Under the pieces are notes generated by a model. It did no database searches and was not told the DNA's origin. It worked only from the letters and a program-made list of their open reading frames with translations. Shown here piece by piece: positions 6,679 to 9,228 of a stretch of 9,228 bases of DNA. The position numbers and the translations under genes were made by a program. Source of the stretch: JAVKDP01 sp040222185 (GTDB lineage Bacteria; Bacteroidota; Rhodothermia; Balneolales; Balneolaceae); the NCBI GenBank assembly GCA_040222185.1, contig JAVKDP010000062.1, forward strand, positions 1-9,228, written 5' to 3'. Numbering within the stretch: position 1 is the first letter of the stretch; each line of letters opens with the position of its first letter.

Positions 6679-7116
6679 TTAGTTATTATCAGACCATGTA
6701 ATTGAACTTTCGCTAACTGTAGCTGCTAATGTGTTAGAAGCAGTTGCGCTAAGCGTAACACCACCAGTAATTCTACTAGCTGGGTGAGAAGTAACTACAA
6801 ATGAAGAAGCAGTAACTGTACCGATAACGTACTTACCGTTTGAGTTAGTAGCTGTTAAGAAGTCAGATGAAGTTGAATCTCCAGCGAAAGCAATCGTGTT
6901 AAATGTAACACCAGTAAATGTATTACCACCACCACCAAGCATTGTTGGCTTTAGGTAATAACCTTGAGCAGCAGCGGCAATCGCAGCTACGTCATTTCTA
7001 ACTGCATCTAAGTTTGCAGAATCTGCAGAACTTGAAAACGTGTTGATAGCTACTACCGTAGCGATACCTACGATTATTGTTACTAGTATTACAAGAAGTA
7101 ATTGTTGTTGACCCAT
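6679..7116 (-). CDS. Major pilin-like subunit with non-canonical leaderless N-terminus
   Basis: The protein has 145 residues. It starts M-G-Q-Q-Q-L-L-L-V and has a single hydrophobic helix (about 6-27), then an Ala/Asp/Asn-rich amphipathic stretch (30-52), the motif YYLKPTMLGGGG (53-64) plus FTGVTF (67-72), and a Ser/Thr/Ala-rich, predicted beta-rich C-terminal half ending SITWSDNN. There are no cysteines. The single N-terminal helix, the size, the small-residue composition and the place at the head of a pilC-pilB-pilT-pilM set support a pilus subunit. Departures from type IV prepilins: at most a two-residue leader without Lys/Arg, Gln after the Gly, and Leu where mature Glu5 should be. Its own Shine-Dalgarno AGGAG and the strong terminator behind it indicate the most abundant product of the cluster. 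Its identity as the filament subunit is inferred; an undescribed membrane-anchored protein is the alternative. Confidence 0.78.
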   Translation of the reverse strand: MGQQQLLLVILVTIIVGIATVVAINTFSSSADSANLDAVRNDVAAIAAAAQGYYLKPTMLGGGGNTFTGVTFNTIAFAGDSTSSDFLTATNSNGKYVIGTVTASSFVVTSHPASRITGGVTLSATASNTLAATVSESSITWSDNN

Positions 7117-7122
7117 GATGAT

Positions 7123-7127
7123 CTCCT
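7123..7127 (-). promoter_or_regulatory. Strong ribosome binding site of the first pilin-like gene
   Basis: AGGAG on the minus strand lies 6 nt before ATG 7116, an ideal Shine-Dalgarno spacing. None of the other gene starts in the window has an equally good site; the nearest are GAGG 4 nt before the cNMP-domain gene and AAGAG adjacent to the pilC ATG. This fixes the pilin start and points to high translation. Confidence 0.8.
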
Positions 7128-7372
7128 AGGTTGTTTTGTTTTTTTGTTTAAAAATTTATGACCTAAAGGTCTGGAAATGTATTTAAAAAGAAAATTAGAA
7201 TATTCTTACCCAAATCAATGCCGTTTAAATGAGAGTCTAAGTACCAAAATGTTACAACCTATAAAGAGATATTGAAATCTAATCATTTTAATGTAATATG
7301 AAGTTAATGAAACGGTACAAACAAATTCTTTAAATGAAAATATTATAACTTCATTTGAATTTTCGCTCTTTA
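7128..7372. promoter_or_regulatory. Divergent intergenic region between pilin-like gene and MFS gene
   Basis: About 245 nt of AT-rich DNA separate two divergent genes, so it must hold promoters for both. Visible items: a perfect 10-bp palindrome AGAATATTCT (7197-7206), a small inverted repeat GACC-TAAA-GGTC (7160-7171) in the probable pilin 5' leader, and a possible plus-strand promoter described separately. I could not recognise a convincing sigma-54 GG-N10-GC site or a Bacteroidota-type TTTG/TAnnTTTG pair for the pilin gene. Confidence 0.5.
7272..7299 (+). promoter_or_regulatory. Possible promoter of the MFS gene
   Basis: TTGAAA (7272-7277) and TAATAT (7294-7299) are separated by 16 nt, close to housekeeping sigma-70 spacing, and point toward the MFS gene 74 nt downstream. 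AT-rich DNA gives such matches by chance, and FCB-group promoters often differ from this consensus. Confidence 0.3.
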
Positions 7373-8602
7373 ATGAAACAAAACACAGAGACTAACCCTT
7401 ATTTAATAATCTTTCCGCTTTGGTTATTGGTATTTGCAGCCAGTAGCCAGGTAATGATCATAGCTCCAATCCTACCTACTATTGGAGTAGAATTAGATAC
7501 ATCTGAAAGTCTTTTAGGAAACCTCATAACAGTTTATGCCACACTAGTAGGAATCTGTGCCATTCTAATGGGCCCTATTTCAGATAAGATAGGGCGACGA
7601 AAAATTTTGCTCATCGGTAGTTCGAGCATGACTATTTTTCTTTTACTTCACGGACTTGCAAATAATTTTATCTCCCTACTTGTTCTAAGAGCATGCGCAG
7701 GTGCAGCAGGCGGTGTATTAAGTGGAGCAGCGGTGTCTTATGTTGGAGACTATTTCCCATATGAGAAAAGAGGTTGGGCAAATGGATGGATAATGAGTGG
7801 TATTGCTATGGGGCAAATACTTGGTATTCCTATGGGTACTTTTCTAGCCGAATGGTATGGTTTTAAGTTTCCGTTTGTACTATTCGGTGCAATAATGGGT
7901 TTAACTTCAATTCTTATTTATTATAAAGTACCTCAACCCAATGTTGTTTTGCAGATAACAAAGATCACCCTCTCTACTTCATTCAAAAAATATCGAGACT
8001 TATTAAGAGATAGAGATATCAAAGCTGTGGCAGTCTCATATTTACTGATGTTTTTGAGCCTTTCAATTTTTCTTATCTATTTACCCTCATGGTTAACCAA
8101 AGAGTTTGATGTATCTGTATCCGATATCGGATGGGTTTTCTTTGCTGGAGGAGTCGTAAATGCCATAGCAGGCCCAAACGCTGGTAAACTATCTGATAAA
8201 ACAGGAAGAAAAAATATGATCCTTATTTCCTGTTTTGGATTGGCTACTCTTATGGCGCTAACCACCTATTTTGTAACAAGCTTTTGGATTGCATTCATTC
8301 TATTCCCAATAGCAATGGTTCTTATTGCTATGCGAATAAGCCCATTTCAAGCATTATCTAGTGAATTAGTACCTGCAAGTGGTAGAGGTACATTAATGAG
8401 TTTATTGGTAGCCATAGGTAATGTAGGTTCCGGTTTTGCTGGTACACTTGCAGGGCCACTCTTTGAGGAATTCGGGTACATTAGTAATACTATGTTAGGT
8501 GCATTCACGATAATTCTAACTGCTTATATTGTTTGGCGATATGTACCTGAACCCGATTTAAACACGCCTATTGCCCAGGAAAGTCTTGAAATAGCTGAAT
8601 AA
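7373..8602 (+). CDS. MFS transporter (12 transmembrane helices, DHA1-like drug/metabolite efflux type)
   Basis: The product has 409 residues from ATG 7373. The frame extends upstream to TTG 7355, six codons earlier, but the ATG places a short polar N-terminus (MKQNTETNPY) right before the first helix and needs no rare start. Neither start has a Shine-Dalgarno. MFS hallmarks: motif A GPISDKIGRRK (67-77) between helices 2 and 3, the helix 4-5 segment GDYFPYEKRGWANGW (125-139) with GIPMGTFLAEWYGF, a central cytoplasmic loop (about 184-215), and a repeat of motif A in the second half, GKLSDKTGRK (271-280). About twelve hydrophobic helices are visible. These are proton-driven exporters of small molecules at the inner membrane; the substrate cannot be told from sequence. 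It is divergent from the pilus cluster and not obviously linked to it. No clear terminator follows. Confidence 0.93.
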   Translation: MKQNTETNPYLIIFPLWLLVFAASSQVMIIAPILPTIGVELDTSESLLGNLITVYATLVGICAILMGPISDKIGRRKILLIGSSSMTIFLLLHGLANNFISLLVLRACAGAAGGVLSGAAVSYVGDYFPYEKRGWANGWIMSGIAMGQILGIPMGTFLAEWYGFKFPFVLFGAIMGLTSILIYYKVPQPNVVLQITKITLSTSFKKYRDLLRDRDIKAVAVSYLLMFLSLSIFLIYLPSWLTKEFDVSVSDIGWVFFAGGVVNAIAGPNAGKLSDKTGRKNMILISCFGLATLMALTTYFVTSFWIAFILFPIAMVLIAMRISPFQALSSELVPASGRGTLMSLLVAIGNVGSGFAGTLAGPLFEEFGYISNTMLGAFTIILTAYIVWRYVPEPDLNTPIAQESLEIAE

Positions 8603-8700
8603 AAAGACGTATTTTTTACTTACTATATTCAGAAATTATATATCATCTTAAGATTAGTGTCACTTTAGAGCTCTTGAAGTCTCTTTCAAAGAAAAATTTT

Positions 8701-9228
8701 ATGAAACGAATACATCTATATTTCACCTTTTCTATTCTAGCACTGTTTGCATATTCAAGTTGTGAAAGCGCAGGTTCTAACGACGACGTTTCTATTTCCG
8801 GGGTTGTTGTTAATGGTATAACCGGGGATCCTATCGATCAGGCAATTGTTGAAATAACTAGTCCTGCAGAATTTTCAGGAACGACAATTGTAACAAATGA
8901 AACGGGTACATTCAGTTTTACTGCTCTGTCATTCTCAGAATCTGGTGATGTTACTATCGAAGTTAAAAAGTCAGGATTTGTATCCGCGACCATACAGGTT
9001 CCAGTTTCATCAGGCTTGGAGATCAATTTAAGTGATCCCATTACTTTAACCCCCGAAAATACTGATGACCCCGGAAGCGGAGTGTCAGGTAGCCCGGCCG
9101 GAGCTGCTGTAATAATTTTGGAAACTATCAGCGAGAGATCTATAAACATTCGTGAGACTGGTGGTATTGTAAATTCTTCTTTCACATTTCAAGTCCAGGA
9201 TTCCTCAGGTAGAAATGTTGATCTTGAG
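8701..9228 (+). CDS. Lipoprotein with carboxypeptidase-regulatory-like domain, 3' end cut by window edge
   Basis: The frame is open from ATG 8701 to the right edge (176 codons visible). The N-terminus MKRIHLYFTFSILALFAYSSC is a lipoprotein-type signal peptide: two basic residues, a hydrophobic core, and Cys21 preceded by Ser-Ser. The -3 residue is Tyr, not the standard Leu, so the lipobox is imperfect but of a kind tolerated in the FCB group. Residues about 30-117 (ISGVVVNGITGDPIDQAIVE ... TNETGTFSFTAL ... VKKSGF) match the carboxypeptidase-regulatory-like/transthyretin-like beta sandwich. A Gly/Pro/Ser linker (about 118-135) leads into what looks like another beta-rich domain. It is probably anchored in a membrane and exposed to the periplasm or surface; the full function depends on the missing C-terminus. 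It lies 98 nt after the MFS gene on the same strand. No Shine-Dalgarno is seen. Confidence 0.8.
   Translation, partial: MKRIHLYFTFSILALFAYSSCESAGSNDDVSISGVVVNGITGDPIDQAIVEITSPAEFSGTTIVTNETGTFSFTALSFSESGDVTIEVKKSGFVSATIQVPVSSGLEINLSDPITLTPENTDDPGSGVSGSPAGAAVIILETISERSINIRETGGIVNSSFTFQVQDSSGRNVDLE

Noticed and set aside
7304..7379. Direct repeat TTAATGAAAC at 7304-7313 and 7370-7379
   Set aside because: A 10-base AT-rich repeat, one copy of which overlaps the MFS start codon; likely chance, with no further copies or flanking structure.
8601..8617. Possible terminator after the MFS gene (AAAAA-GACGTA-TTTTTT)
   Set aside because: The stem would be A/T only with a mismatched loop boundary, too weak to call as a terminator.
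8838..9185. Minus-strand open frame opposite the lipoprotein gene
   Set aside because: The plus strand has a signal peptide, a recognisable domain and an uninterrupted frame to the edge; the minus-strand product shows nothing recognisable.
1..9228. CRISPR arrays, tRNA/rRNA genes, insertion sequences, attachment sites
   Set aside because: I saw no repeat-spacer structure, no cloverleaf or rRNA-like sequence, no transposase and no long terminal inverted repeats in the window.

Overview
The window is dominated by one minus-strand gene cluster encoding the core of a type IV pilus (T4P)-like machine. It is flanked on the right by a divergently transcribed MFS transporter and the start of a lipoprotein gene. 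The DNA is AT-rich, and Shine-Dalgarno sequences are absent or weak at nearly every start except the first pilin. The lipoprotein carries a carboxypeptidase-regulatory-like domain, common in the Bacteroidota/FCB group. These traits suggest a member of that group, possibly near Balneolota/Rhodothermota. The lineage is an inference from style, not from a marker gene.

Layout in transcription order, minus strand, right to left: a predicted major pilin-like subunit (6679-7116) with the window's only strong Shine-Dalgarno; a strong intrinsic terminator (6624-6659); a second pilin-like paralogue (6240-6605); a PilC/GspF inner-membrane platform protein (4874-6208); a PilB/GspE assembly ATPase with an N-terminal MshEN-type domain and a four-cysteine zinc site (3080-4855); a small stand-alone cyclic-nucleotide-binding-domain protein (2506-3006); a weaker terminator-like hairpin (2478-2498); a PilT-family ATPase with an altered Asp box (1182-2438); and a PilM-like actin-fold protein with an acidic insertion, running off the left edge (1-1174). 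Intergenic gaps are short (7-73 nt) and all seven genes are co-oriented, so they probably form an operon tuned by internal terminators. PilN/O/P/Q would be expected beyond the left edge. No prepilin peptidase is present in the window.

Plus strand: a 12-helix MFS transporter (start ATG 7373, or TTG 7355) follows a divergent intergenic region, and a lipoprotein with a regulatory-like beta-sandwich domain begins at 8701 and is cut by the right edge.

The most unusual element is the pilin pair. Both proteins start M-G-Q-Q-Q-L and go directly into a hydrophobic helix. They have no basic leader and no Glu at mature position 5, yet they sit at the head of an otherwise canonical PilC/PilB/PilT/PilM set. 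They share a collinear YYxxPTxxGGG(x3)FT motif. With the embedded cNMP sensor, the MshEN domain, the duplicated PilC N-terminal module and the degenerate PilT Asp box, this looks like a divergent T4P-like system that deserves a closer look.
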